Shown in pieces: positions 16,153 to 23,374 of a DNA stretch of 23,374 nt (within the stretch, counting starts at the first letter, position 1; every line of letters starts with the position of its first letter). Below the pieces are notes generated by a model. It did not search any database. It was not told where the DNA came from and was given only the letters and a program-made list of their open reading frames with translations. Both the position numbers and the translations under genes were made by a program. This DNA comes from Chara braunii. Lineage: Eukaryota; Streptophyta; Charophyceae; Charales; Characeae. The stretch spans positions 902,484 to 925,857 of the forward strand of contig BFEA01000597.1 of NCBI GenBank assembly GCA_003427395.1, in the 5' to 3' direction.

Positions 16153-16701
16153 TCAGGCCGTGATAGTCAATACACATGCAAAGTTTGCCTCCTTTCTTCG
16201 AAACAAACAAAACAGGAGCACCAAAAATATAGACTCACTAGGCTTGATCCACCCTTTGTCGATCATGTCGTCAATCTGTCGCCGGAGTTCCTCCAATTCG
16301 CCGGGTCCCATTCGGTATACGCAGCCCTTTGGAGGAACAACACCCTCGACCAACTCAATGGTGTGTAGGACCGATCGGGTGAGGACTCCACGTGGCTCGG
16401 CCATAACTTCCGGGAAACGATCGAGTAGGTTTTGGATGTTTGGTGGAACCGGTGGGGGTGGAGGATCATCAAAAGGATCACCTAGATCAGGTCGCGGGTT
16501 GCGAATGGAGGCGACTGAATCTGAAGTAGGATCATTTGGACTAGTAGAAGGTAGAGAAGTAGAGGCGCTAGAAGTAGATTCGCTTACCGAAGTAGTAGTG
16601 GTATTAACCGCAAAAGTAGATGGCACCTGAGCAGGACGAACAAAGGCAACATACAACTGTTCTTCCTCCTTGTGCTTGCGCCATTTCTTGCAGAACTTCA
16701 T
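16153..16701 (-). pseudogene. pol: Protease-RT linker and RT fingers (element 2)
   Basis: The N-terminal half is a Ser/Thr/Pro-rich linker (TTTTSVSESTSSASTSLPST, DPPPPPVPP). From about residue 95 it reads FPEVMAEP, HTIELVEG, RMGPGELEELRRQI and GWIKPSES, the conserved entry into RT. After SES an indel in a T run near 16227-16231 changes frame. The true continuation ([25 protein letters not shown]) runs in another frame down to about 16085. Confidence 0.82.
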
Positions 16702-16738
16702 AGTATTTAGAAAGTCACTCGGGACTCGTGCTTCTCAT

Positions 16739-17074
16739 GCAAGAGGACAGGAAGCTCATTCCCTCGAGCATCTTTGACCATGAAGAGTGACTCCTTCCAC
16801 TTGGTCCATTCGCATTGGGACTGCAGCCAACCCAAGGCACGAACAACGTCGAAGGGGCACTTGCCAAGGACATAGAAGTTCATGCGTGGGTGACAGTTTT
16901 GTTCTTGTCAAAGGTCGTGCGCACACCTTTGACTGCATGCGTAGAAGAGACAACTTCCTTGCTGCCAACTTGGGTTCGACAAGGGTTCTGCAAGGCCACT
17001 TGCTTCATTCCCAAGCCCACTTTGCGTATCCCATGAGGTGACATAAAGTTAGCCGTCGCGCCGTAGTCAATCAA
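16739..17074 (-). pseudogene. pol: Retropepsin-like protease (element 2)
   Basis: The active-site motif is LIDYGATANFMS, with Tyr where Ser or Thr is usual between Asp and Gly. The same frame extends upstream (LINHRYLRV) towards gag but is crossed by three stops between 17090 and 17220. The C-terminal part shifts frame before 16880 and reads PFDVVRALGWLQ, which looks like a decayed form of the conserved ILGLDWL segment. It is the weakest domain of the element. Confidence 0.65.
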
Positions 17075-17310
17075 GACACGGAGATAGCGGTGGTTTATGA
17101 GAAGTTTAAAGAAGATCAGCTTCGCTGTCCCTTGGGCACGCTACTGTTTAATCTCATCCCAATGCTCCAAGTGTTATTGGAAGTCGACCCTCCCAGACTC
17201 CTCCTAAGGCTCGACATACAACACATCACACACTTCAGCCTTGGCTTCAGCAGATGATTGGGCTTCAAGGGAGGACTGCTGATCTGCATCAGATTCACTC
17301 CCCCTTGCTG

Positions 17311-17353
17311 TAGAGTGCGCTGAAGTCGACTCTATGCCCGGGTCTAGTTTCCC
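17311..17353 (-). promoter_or_regulatory. Candidate -1 frameshift site at the gag terminus (element 2)
   Basis: In sense the gag frame reads CAG GGA AAC TAG, so the heptamer G GGA AAC (17347-17353) abuts the stop (17344-17346). GGGAAAC is an X XXY YYZ slippery type known from luteovirus frameshifting. The -1 frame enters an acidic linker and is the frame of the protease motif. Downstream, TAGAGT/ACTCTA (17329-17334 and 17311-17316) can form a short 6-bp stem after a 12-nt spacer, weaker than in element 1. Confidence 0.5.
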
Positions 17354-18287
17354 TGCAGCCTATAGCAATCCTGTACTTTATGATTTGATTTTTGGCAATG
17401 CAGGCATATCCCCTTCTTGAGTCTGCCCCGCCAATCATTTTCAATGATCCGGAGATCGACCCATGGTTTAGTGACCGCGTCCTCCGGTTTTGCTGGGATC
17501 TTAACTCCCTTGCGAAGTTGGACATAATTCTTCCCCGCATTCCGATCCGGTCCCCTTTTTCTTCTTCTTGATTTACATCAGACTCATGGGTTAACAAACA
17601 GGCTGTATCAGCGTCCTGTTCTTGGCCATCACCAAGAGTGGGGTCATTTGCTTTGGCCTCCTCTTCAACCTCCAGCAGGTCATGCACAACAAAACGGTCG
17701 TTGCCTTTGAACCGCCTGCCGCCCATGGGCTTTTTGTTGTCTGCTGTGGTGACGAGGTCTACCGCCTCGAGATTGACTATGTCCTTCATTAGAGTGAACC
17801 AGTCAGTATACCCAATGAAGTCCCTGCCTAGGCGATTAGTAAAACTGGTGGGGACTGCCCCCTTGACCACATCCAAGCAAGATTGGTCAGTCAGTTCAAG
17901 ACCAGGTGTAGCAAACATCTTGCTGAGATAGGTTTGCAGGCTTTTCATGGAGCCCTTCCACTTGTTGCGTTTGATTTTGTCAAGCTGGCTTCTTGCCCTT
18001 GCTGCAGCGTGTGGATCCTTATACTGGGCAATGAGGAGCTCCTCGAAGGAGGCAGCCGGGATGGCCTTAAGCCACCTTGTCAGTTCAATCTTTGGAACCA
18101 CAACCCTCATAGCTTGGACTTCTAGGAAGCCCCGTACAACCGGCTCGACATTCATTCCCATGATCACTGGCTGGGTCTCTGGCTGAGTTCCCAGCACCTC
18201 GAAGTAAGCCCTCATGGAGCTGATCCAGGATTCAATGTCTTCTTTGCCGTCGTACTTAGACGGTATTTGCACAGCCTTTCGGTCCAC
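17344..18287 (-). CDS. gag: Gag capsid and CCHC knuckle (element 2)
   Basis: The capsid region opens with VQIPSKYDGKEDIESWI and includes LTRWLKAIP, LLIAQYKDPHAAARARSQL and YTDWFTLMKDIVNLEAVDL. A one-base indel near 17550-17560, in an A/G run, shifts the frame. The genuine end then reads KNYVQLRKGVKIP, KPWVDLRIIENDW and the zinc knuckle CLHCQKSNHKVQDC (17365-17406, CX2CX4HX4C), ending at TAG 17344-17346. The shifted frame stays open by chance to 17295 but loses the knuckle. The ATG at 18287 is internal. Confidence 0.82.
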
Positions 18288-18895
18288 ATGGGGCCAGCGT
18301 AGCTGGGACCAGCAACTGCTGGTTCCGATCTTAGGGCTGCAGCAATTGCAGAGTTTCCTGCCTCGTTGTTGATTACAGCAGCAGCGGAATCTGCGCCTCC
18401 CGCAGGTCCAGAGGGGTTTGCCATCACACTCAAGGAAGCAGCAGAAGTAGATAAGGTAAGAGGGGCAAGATTAGTCTCAATCGCAGCTTCGGAACCAGGG
18501 GGTAGAGGAAGAGGGTTGGTTACTTGGGCCTGTCGCAGCGCAACAACCTCTACCATCAAGTCGCGGTACTTGCTGGTCATATCAGTCAGATCCTCCTGAA
18601 GTGTCTTCAATTTTGCGAAGACGTCAGCGATCTGAGTGGTATGATCTTCAAGCCTCTGGAATTGGACGATAGCGGTGAGTATGGACTGCAGTTGTTCCCC
18701 ACACTGCTCTTTGGTCAGCGAGGGAACAATTTCCAAGATGGCCTCCCGACTTTTCAGCAGCTGTTCCTTCCTCTCCTTCTCCGCTTCCTGTTCCCTATCT
18801 ATAGCACTATCTAGGAGTGCTTGCATATATAGTTTCTCCGTATCGCTGGCTGCATTTAATAGGGTCCGTCATTGTCCTGAGGATAGTTGGGCCAT
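18212..18895 (-). CDS. gag: Gag N-terminal region (element 2)
   Basis: I place the start at ATG 18893-18895 (MAQLSSGQ), which shares the frame of the long ORF but is separated from it by a TGA at 18869-18871. The next ATG in the open part is at 18826. The protein is Glu/Lys-rich and helical (EAEKERKEQLLKSREAIL, LEDHTTQIADVFAKLKTL), a likely coiled coil. An Ala/Ser/Pro-rich segment follows. The frame changes near 18290, where the capsid begins, so residues after about VAGPSYAGP are spurious. Confidence 0.75.
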
Positions 18896-20229
18896 TTTCA
18901 GACTGTTAGTGTTGGCAGGTTGGTAAGAGAGACGCCAATCAGCAAAAGAATCGATTAGACTCTCAAGAGGTACACTCTCCTTTTCACTTGGACAAACACT
19001 CCTTTTCCCAGTCCTTACCCACTCCAGACGGTCACTTCCCCCCTCTCCCTTTTCTCTCTCTCTCCTCTCCCTCTCTATTTTTCTGGTTGCGAGTCTCCAC
19101 GGGCATCGGAAATGAACTCAGAGAAACAGACCGAAAAGCTTAAAGAAGAGAAGGTAGAACTCCTAGCCGGAGCGGCATTTCATTCAGACTTAGAGAGCAA
19201 CAAACCAAAAGAAAAACAATCAAATTCACACGAGAGGTCTGATCCAGCGACCCAGTCTGATTAAGACTGCATACCAGCTCCGTGACCGTACAACAAACCA
19301 GACAACAAGTGACTAAATGCAACAATGGAGAATTGAGTGGTGACAGGGTGTGAGTCAAGCCACGGACAGTGCAACCAAAAGACATGCGAAACGTCTCAGC
19401 CAAGATCCCCTCGGCGGTGGGTGTCCTAACCAAGAAGAAAGAACTTTGTAACATAGTCAGAAAACAATGGGCTAATGCCTAACCGATTTGGGACCAAAGG
19501 GCTCTTCTTGTTTGGGCCCGGTCCCACTTGGTTCCGGAGGTCCCACGTAGGTCGCGACCAGGTCCCAACCAAGAGGAGTCCCTCGTGGACTTAGTTCAGT
19601 TTCTACTGTACTGGAAAAAACGAAATTTCAACTTCGGGCAAAACCTACAGACTACAACCGTTCAGCAATGAAAGACAAAGCAATGTAGAAAGACTTGGCA
19701 TTTAGACCAAGATACTTCATTTTCCGTCCATCAGGTGAGTAGGTAGATCACATGCATTCAATCACACAATCAAAGGCACAGAGGAGTAGGAAAAGAAACC
19801 CAGAGTAACCCCAGCAGGACAAACAATACCATGCACACACACATGGGCATCCCGTAGGTGCACGACACTTACATGAGTGGCCTTGAGCTTCGAGATGAAT
19901 AGAACTCAGCCCCCTCTCATGTGATCCTCCTGACCCCTCTAACGCTACCCCTACACTAGTGTCCTATCTCCTAGGAGGGTCTGACTCCAACACCAAAGTG
20001 CAACACCGGATCCCCCGTCGATGCTGAAGAACAAAGTAGCAACTTGCAGTCCGTAGATGCTACGTGGCCACTGACCCTCAAGCTGGTCTACTTGAGGGCA
20101 GCCCTTGAGTTGCCAAGTGTCTCCCTTGAATCAGATTCCAGGTGCGAGTGCCTCTCGCTGTCGCCTCTCTCAAATCGCCGCACGAAGTCTCCTCGAAATG
20201 TCTCGCCACCCTAATCTCACTCTCAAGCA

Positions 20230-20272
20230 ACCTGGTTAGGTTCAACGTCGACCCTCCGTGACCTAACCAGGT
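20230..20272. repeat. Leader hairpin 1 of element 2
   Basis: ACCTGGTTAGGT (20230-20241) and ACCTAACCAGGT (20261-20272) are exact inverted repeats around a 19-nt loop. It lies about 130 nt downstream of the PBS in sense, where retroelement packaging or dimerisation structures are common. Confidence 0.7.
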
Positions 20273-20321
20273 GGGGGCAGCTTCCCTCAACCACGCTGCC
20301 GCTCTTCCCTTCACGAACCAA

Positions 20322-20367
20322 CCCTAACCCTAAGTGTTGCCCTCAACCACTTAGGTTAGGGTTAGGG
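20322..20367. repeat. Leader hairpin 2 of element 2, telomere-like arms
   Basis: CCCTAACCCTAA (20322-20333) pairs exactly with TTAGGGTTAGGG (20356-20367). An alternative inner pairing uses CCTAAGTG with CACTTAGG. Two units per arm are too few to call telomeric DNA. Confidence 0.7.
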
Positions 20368-20401
20368 CAGCAAAGTCAACTCTCACCAGCAAGTAGAATC
20401 C

Positions 20402-20413
20402 GCTCCGATACCA
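20402..20413 (-). other. Primer binding site of element 2
   Basis: In sense TGGTATCGGAGC begins 1 nt after the LTR end (...GATCATAACA). It differs from the common plant initiator-Met PBS TGGTATCAGAGC at one position. Confidence 0.8.
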
Positions 20414-20414
20414 A

Positions 20415-21210
20415 TGTTATGATCCTGGCCAATGTCGAGATACACATCCATCAGATAGGACAATGCCGTCCAATTGCAGAAAGAAATGAATGAACTTGAG
20501 AGGAGAGAGAGGATTAGAAGAAGAAGAAGAAGAAGAAGATGATGTACACCAGCATAGACAAATGACAAGGCTCTTCTTCTTCGCCCAACAATCTCCTCCT
20601 CCTTATCTCCCCCTTCTCTTATTCATACAAGAAATAATAATACAATGTTGAATGCTGATCCAGAATCAATGTTCGAGTTCCTCTTCTACTGCAGGTATCA
20701 CTTGAGGTGCACCATAGCCATGGCCGCCCCTCCCATTCTTCACTCTCATAGGCCGGGGCTATGGCGGACTACTAGGCCTTGCCCAGATGCCCAAAGGACA
20801 ACGCAAAGCAGCTATGGCTTCTCTAGCTCAGGCCGCCATGCCCGACCCTGCCTCAAAGCTTCTTGGTGTAGCTCCCCCAGTTGGGGACTCCCTGCTGCAG
20901 CGCCCACCAAGGTGATGAAGATGGCTGCCACCATAGGCAGGTAAGTACTCCTGGTGCTCCTCCCCCTTCCTGTCCTTCTTCCTCCTCCGTGTCCTTCTCC
21001 TTCCCCCAGCAGCACTGCTCTTGGATAGCGCTGCTCCAACTGGTGCTCCAACCAGTGTGTCACCAAACTTGCACACCGAAAAAGAGGCCGGGCTCTTCGC
21101 CCAGCTGGGAGATATAGCGGCCTGCTTGCTTCTTCGGGCGGTGACTTCCAGGCCGCTCGGCCTTCCAAGCAACCTGTACCTCCTCCCTTTCGGAGGGAAA
21201 CATCATTGCA
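20415..21210 (-). repeat. 5' LTR of element 2 (outer boundary provisional)
   Basis: The inner end is fixed by the PBS. The plus strand starts TGTTATGATCC. I place the outer end at 21210 because ...CATCATTGCA there mirrors the start as a short inverted repeat (TG..ATGAT) with TG/CA termini, giving 796 bp. Without a second LTR this cannot be confirmed. It contains a GAA microsatellite (20517-20538) and GC-rich sequence with overlapping chance ORFs. Confidence 0.55.
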
Positions 21211-21605
21211 GACTCTGATATTGCCCGTACAGGCCCTAGACCCAGACTGGTTGGACTGGTATCCGCCTAGACCTAACTTACAACTACTGGGCCTCTAAGA
21301 ATGCCACTTTTGTCTTCTTCTGCTCGGCCTCCAGTACCCGCACATCTACCCCTTCAGGGTGCGGTACCGGCCTACCCGCTACTTGAGTGTTTTTCCTGCT
21401 GCAATCCCTCACGGCCACAGGTAAGTACCGGCCCTGAGGGCCAAATGAACGAGCAAGTGCCCTTGCGGGCCACACACACATTCAAGCCAACCAGCCCTCA
21501 GCCAGGCACGGCCACACACGCACTCAAGCCAATCAGCACTCAGACAGATATGCAGTCCAGCAAGCGTGCACACACAGACTTAGTAGCAAGCGGGAAACTC
21601 AGTAG
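21211..21605. other. GC-rich segment without recognised gene
   Basis: It lies between the proposed outer end of the element 2 LTR and the plus-strand LTR fragment, and may be the 5' part of that second LTR. A consensus donor CAG|GTAAGTA at 21418-21427 resembles one at 20938-20947. No domain is recognised in the 117-codon ORF at 21301-21654. Confidence 0.3.
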
Positions 21606-21806
21606 GGCATTCAGTCGCCCGAAGCAGAAGTGGGCATTTGTCTTTTATTCCTAAGTCTAATCTCCCTCCTCTCTCCTTCGTCTGTGTATGATTCTCCCAT
21701 CTCATTCTATCTGGATACGATTACGATTATTGATAATCATCAGCAGGTTGATATTCATCTGGGCTTGCATTATTGACAAGCGTCTTCACGATCTGGGTTC
21801 ATTGCA
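21606..21806 (+). repeat. LTR fragment (U5 end), relative of the element 1 LTR
   Basis: On the plus strand it follows the sense order of the element 1 LTR: GTGGGCATT, CTCCCTCCT, CTTCGTCTGTGTATGATT, TCTGGATAC, GATTATTGA, ATCAGC, TGCA, TTGACA and finally GGGTTCATTGCA. Identity is clear but divergent. The sequence after 21806 has no PBS, so it is a solo or truncated LTR in the opposite orientation to both elements. Confidence 0.75.
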
Positions 21807-22429
21807 AATGAAAATTTGCCCTAACAACTTGAATCTGCAATATTGTATCATTTAACTTCTCTTCTTTTTTGTGCACTGGCTCATGTGGTATGATAATATT
21901 TTGAAAAAACTTCAAAAAAGGTTGGACATGCCAGTCAGCCCTACTCAGCTTGATTAACTGCTTGTATTCAGTTACAGTATGCTTTGCAGTGTCAATTGAG
22001 TTCAAACTTCAAAGTATGTGCTATGTATTTGTTTCTTGTTTTGAATATGTGCCACATTGTGTCTGTAGCCCTCAGGTTTCAAGATCTGGTGCTCAGTCAG
22101 AAGGTGGCAATTGCTTTGAAACAAATGCGGCGGCGACGCTACTAGCGAGTGCCAAATCAGGCATTCAAGGCTGTTTGCTGTCAACTATGCCCTGGGCATC
22201 TTCATTGAACGAAGAGAAGGCCAGTGGTGAGTATGTTCGTCCACTGTGCTTTCCATGGTTCCTTTTCTGTCGACTTAAACCGCCAGTTCGTCCCCCTGTT
22301 ACTGCTCATCTGTACTATTTGAACCAAGTACCGCCCCTGGGCCATTCGGCCTACGGCCGGTACAGCGTCGGTAGGCAAGGGCTGGTTGGACAGCACGGCA
22401 TGCAGTCATAAGTCTAAAGGGGCAGATTT
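21807..22429. other. Anonymous region with one exon-like segment
   Basis: From 22069 (or 22076) to 22226 a possible internal exon lies between an acceptor (TGTGTCTGTAG or CCCTCAG) and a strong donor GTGAGTATG, inside a 153-codon plus-strand ORF (21950-22411). The translation is Ser/Ala-rich and matches no family I know. I therefore do not claim a gene. Confidence 0.25.
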
Positions 22430-22521
22430 GGTGAGTGGTGTGGTGTGGCCGAAGTCAAGGCCTCACTCCGACAGTGGTGAGTGGTGTGGTGTGGCCGAAG
22501 TCAAGGCCTCACTCCGACAGT
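22430..22521 (+). repeat. Perfect 46-bp tandem duplication
   Basis: 22430-22475 and 22476-22521 are identical. The unit begins GGTGAGTGGTGTGGTGTGGC and ends CTCACTCCGACAGT. Exact identity indicates a very recent duplication or an assembly effect. Confidence 0.9.
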
Positions 22522-22679
22522 CAATGTCCAAAACGAGAATGAATCTACCATACAGAAAACTGACAGATACGGAGACTCAGGAAAAAACAAATGAAGAAGA
22601 TACACCGTGTCCTAATTTCTGTGTTTTGAACTGTTTTCTGCTTTTGGTGAGGTATGTGGCACAAGGATGACACAAATCG

Positions 22680-22730
22680 AGAAACGGTCGAAAATTTTGG
22701 AAACAAAAATAAAAGACAAATGGAAAGATA
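22680..22730 (-). repeat. Dispersed 51-bp repeat, second copy
   Basis: The reverse complement matches 13660-13710 at about 45 of 51 positions. Here it borders a very GC-rich segment (22741-22920). Confidence 0.65.
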
Positions 22731-22740
22731 CCTGAGTACA

Positions 22741-22949
22741 GATCTGGGCCGCCCGGCCGACCGACGCCCGCCCGGGGGAGGTCCCGGGCTGCCTGGCCGG
22801 GCGGGGGGCCCAGTTGGGGGCCGGGCACCCCCAGCACACCTTGTTGGCGGGGGGTTTCTGACCCCACATTGGGTGGTTTTGGCCTCCCCAGGGCCTACCG
22901 GGTCCGACCACGCCGAGAAAACGGCGCGTCGGGCCTGTTTTTTTTTTTT
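22741..22949. other. GC-rich tract and T12 run, no gene
   Basis: Mostly C and G runs with many short CCCGGG-type palindromes, ending in a T12 run (22938-22949). The overlapping minus-strand ORFs are Pro/Gly/Arg-rich chance translations. Confidence 0.5.
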
Positions 22950-22960
22950 GAATTTGGGAT

Positions 22961-23004
22961 GGCCCTCTGGCTGTCGATCATCCATGATCGACGGCCAGAG
23001 GGCC
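22961..23004. repeat. Near-perfect 44-bp palindrome
   Basis: Arms 22961-22981 and 22984-23004 are 21 bp each with one mismatch, separated by CC. The arm begins GGCCCTCTGGC and ends GTCGATCAT. It lies just after the T12 run. Confidence 0.9.
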
Positions 23005-23226
23005 GTTCATTTTTGGAGGGAAACGGAGGCCCCGTTTGAACTAGCGACTGGCTGGGGCGGCCTGCATTGGCTGTCCAAACGTGACCTCGATAGCTGCTCC
23101 AGCCGCCTGCGTTCATGCTGCTGCCCCTCGTCGCCATCTCGTCGCCCGTCGCCCGTCACCAGCGTCGTCGATCGTGGTGCTCCTGCCTGCCGACATCCCC
23201 TGCCGCCCGTCGACGTGGAGTGCCGG

Positions 23227-23374
23227 TCTTCTTCTTCTTCTTCTTCTTCTTCTTCTTCCCTCCTCCTCCTCCTCCTCCGCTCGTTCTTCTGCTTCTTCTT
23301 CTCTCATCCTCCTCCTCCCCATCTCTTCTTCTTCTTCTTCTTCTTCTTCTTCTTCTTCTTCTTCTTCTTCTTCT
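23227..23374. repeat. TTC/TCC microsatellites at window end
   Basis: TTC repeats (about 23227-23258 and 23324-23374) with TCC repeats between them (23260-23278, 23305-23318). The minus-strand ORF here is only poly-Glu/Arg repeat translation. Confidence 0.9.

Larger units (their letters stand above)
18903..20386 (-). other. Long leader / putative leader intron of element 2
   Basis: This is the stretch between PBS and gag. A donor-like CTG|GTGAGAGT lies at the PBS side (intron from 20386) and an acceptor-like CACTAACAG ends at 18903, 8 nt before the gag ATG. The layout mirrors element 1, though both sites are weaker. It contains a pyrimidine tract (19035-19080), a GGTCGCGACC palindrome (19550-19559) and two hairpins (20230-20272, 20322-20367). 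No conserved protein is encoded. Confidence 0.35.
13712..21210 (-). mobile_element. Ty3/gypsy chromovirus LTR retrotransposon, element 2 (3'-truncated, degenerate)
   Basis: A minus-strand element of about 7.5 kb: LTR 20415-21210, PBS 20402-20413, a leader of about 1.5 kb, gag from 18895, then protease, RT, RNase H, integrase, GPY/F module and the start of a chromodomain. No second LTR was found at the 3' side: nothing resembling TGTTATGATCCTGG occurs between 11108 and 13711. Pol is broken by at least six frame changes and several stops, more than in element 1. Its protein sequences are clearly different from element 1, so it is a separate family, not a second copy. Confidence 0.9.

Noticed and set aside
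20322-20367. Interstitial telomere
   Set aside because: Only two TTAGGG units per arm in inverted orientation; it is better explained as a hairpin in the retroelement leader.
20812-21172. Two overlapping minus-strand ORFs of 114-118 codons
   Set aside because: They overlap in different frames in GC-rich DNA, have no domains and lie in the proposed LTR.
22069-22226. Host gene exon
   Set aside because: Splice-like borders exist, but the translation is low complexity, matches no known family and no neighbouring exons were found.
23113-23322. Glu/Arg-rich minus-strand ORF
   Set aside because: It is the translation of TTC/TCC microsatellites.

Overview
This looks like intergenic, repeat-dominated eukaryotic nuclear DNA. 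I see no host gene I can name. Most of the window is two degenerate Ty3/gypsy retrotransposons of chromovirus type, both on the minus strand. Around them are smaller inverted-repeat elements, LTR fragments and simple repeats. A plant-lineage genome is suggested by initiator-tRNA-Met-like primer binding sites, the gag-PR-RT-RNaseH-INT-chromodomain order and many ACGT-core motifs. The coding style reminds me of a charophyte alga such as Chara, but that is only an impression. A Nextera mate-pair junction adaptor (11719-11756) shows that this is a short-read mate-pair assembly.

Layout. 1-2517: purine repeat and anonymous DNA. 2518-11107: element 1, 8590 bp, with two LTRs (2518-3610 and 10069-11107), a 4-bp TTGC target duplication, PBS, PPT, gag and pol. 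11108-11896: anonymous DNA with a 140-bp segment artificially doubled around the adaptor. 12189-12724: small element with 28-bp terminal inverted repeats. 13010-13143: foldback hairpin with 56-bp arms. 13440-13711: T-rich tandem repeats. 13712-21210: element 2, with one LTR, PBS, long leader, gag and pol, but no 3' LTR and only the start of a chromodomain. 21606-21806: plus-strand LTR fragment related to the element 1 LTR. 21807-23374: anonymous DNA with a perfect 46-bp tandem duplication, a near-perfect 44-bp palindrome and TTC repeats.

How the parts work together. In both elements the PBS lies 1-3 nt inside the LTR and is followed by a splice-donor-like site and a long leader. An acceptor-like site lies just before the gag ATG. 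In both, the protease frame is -1 relative to the end of gag, and a -1 slippery heptamer sits at the end of gag: CCCAAAA with a 9-nt spacer and a perfect 9-bp stem in element 1, GGGAAAC abutting the UAG stop in element 2. The proposed model is leader splicing for gag translation and -1 frameshifting for Gag-Pol. Neither copy is likely to be active now: both carry nonsense codons, frameshifts and small deletions, and many of the inferred point changes are G:C to A:T.
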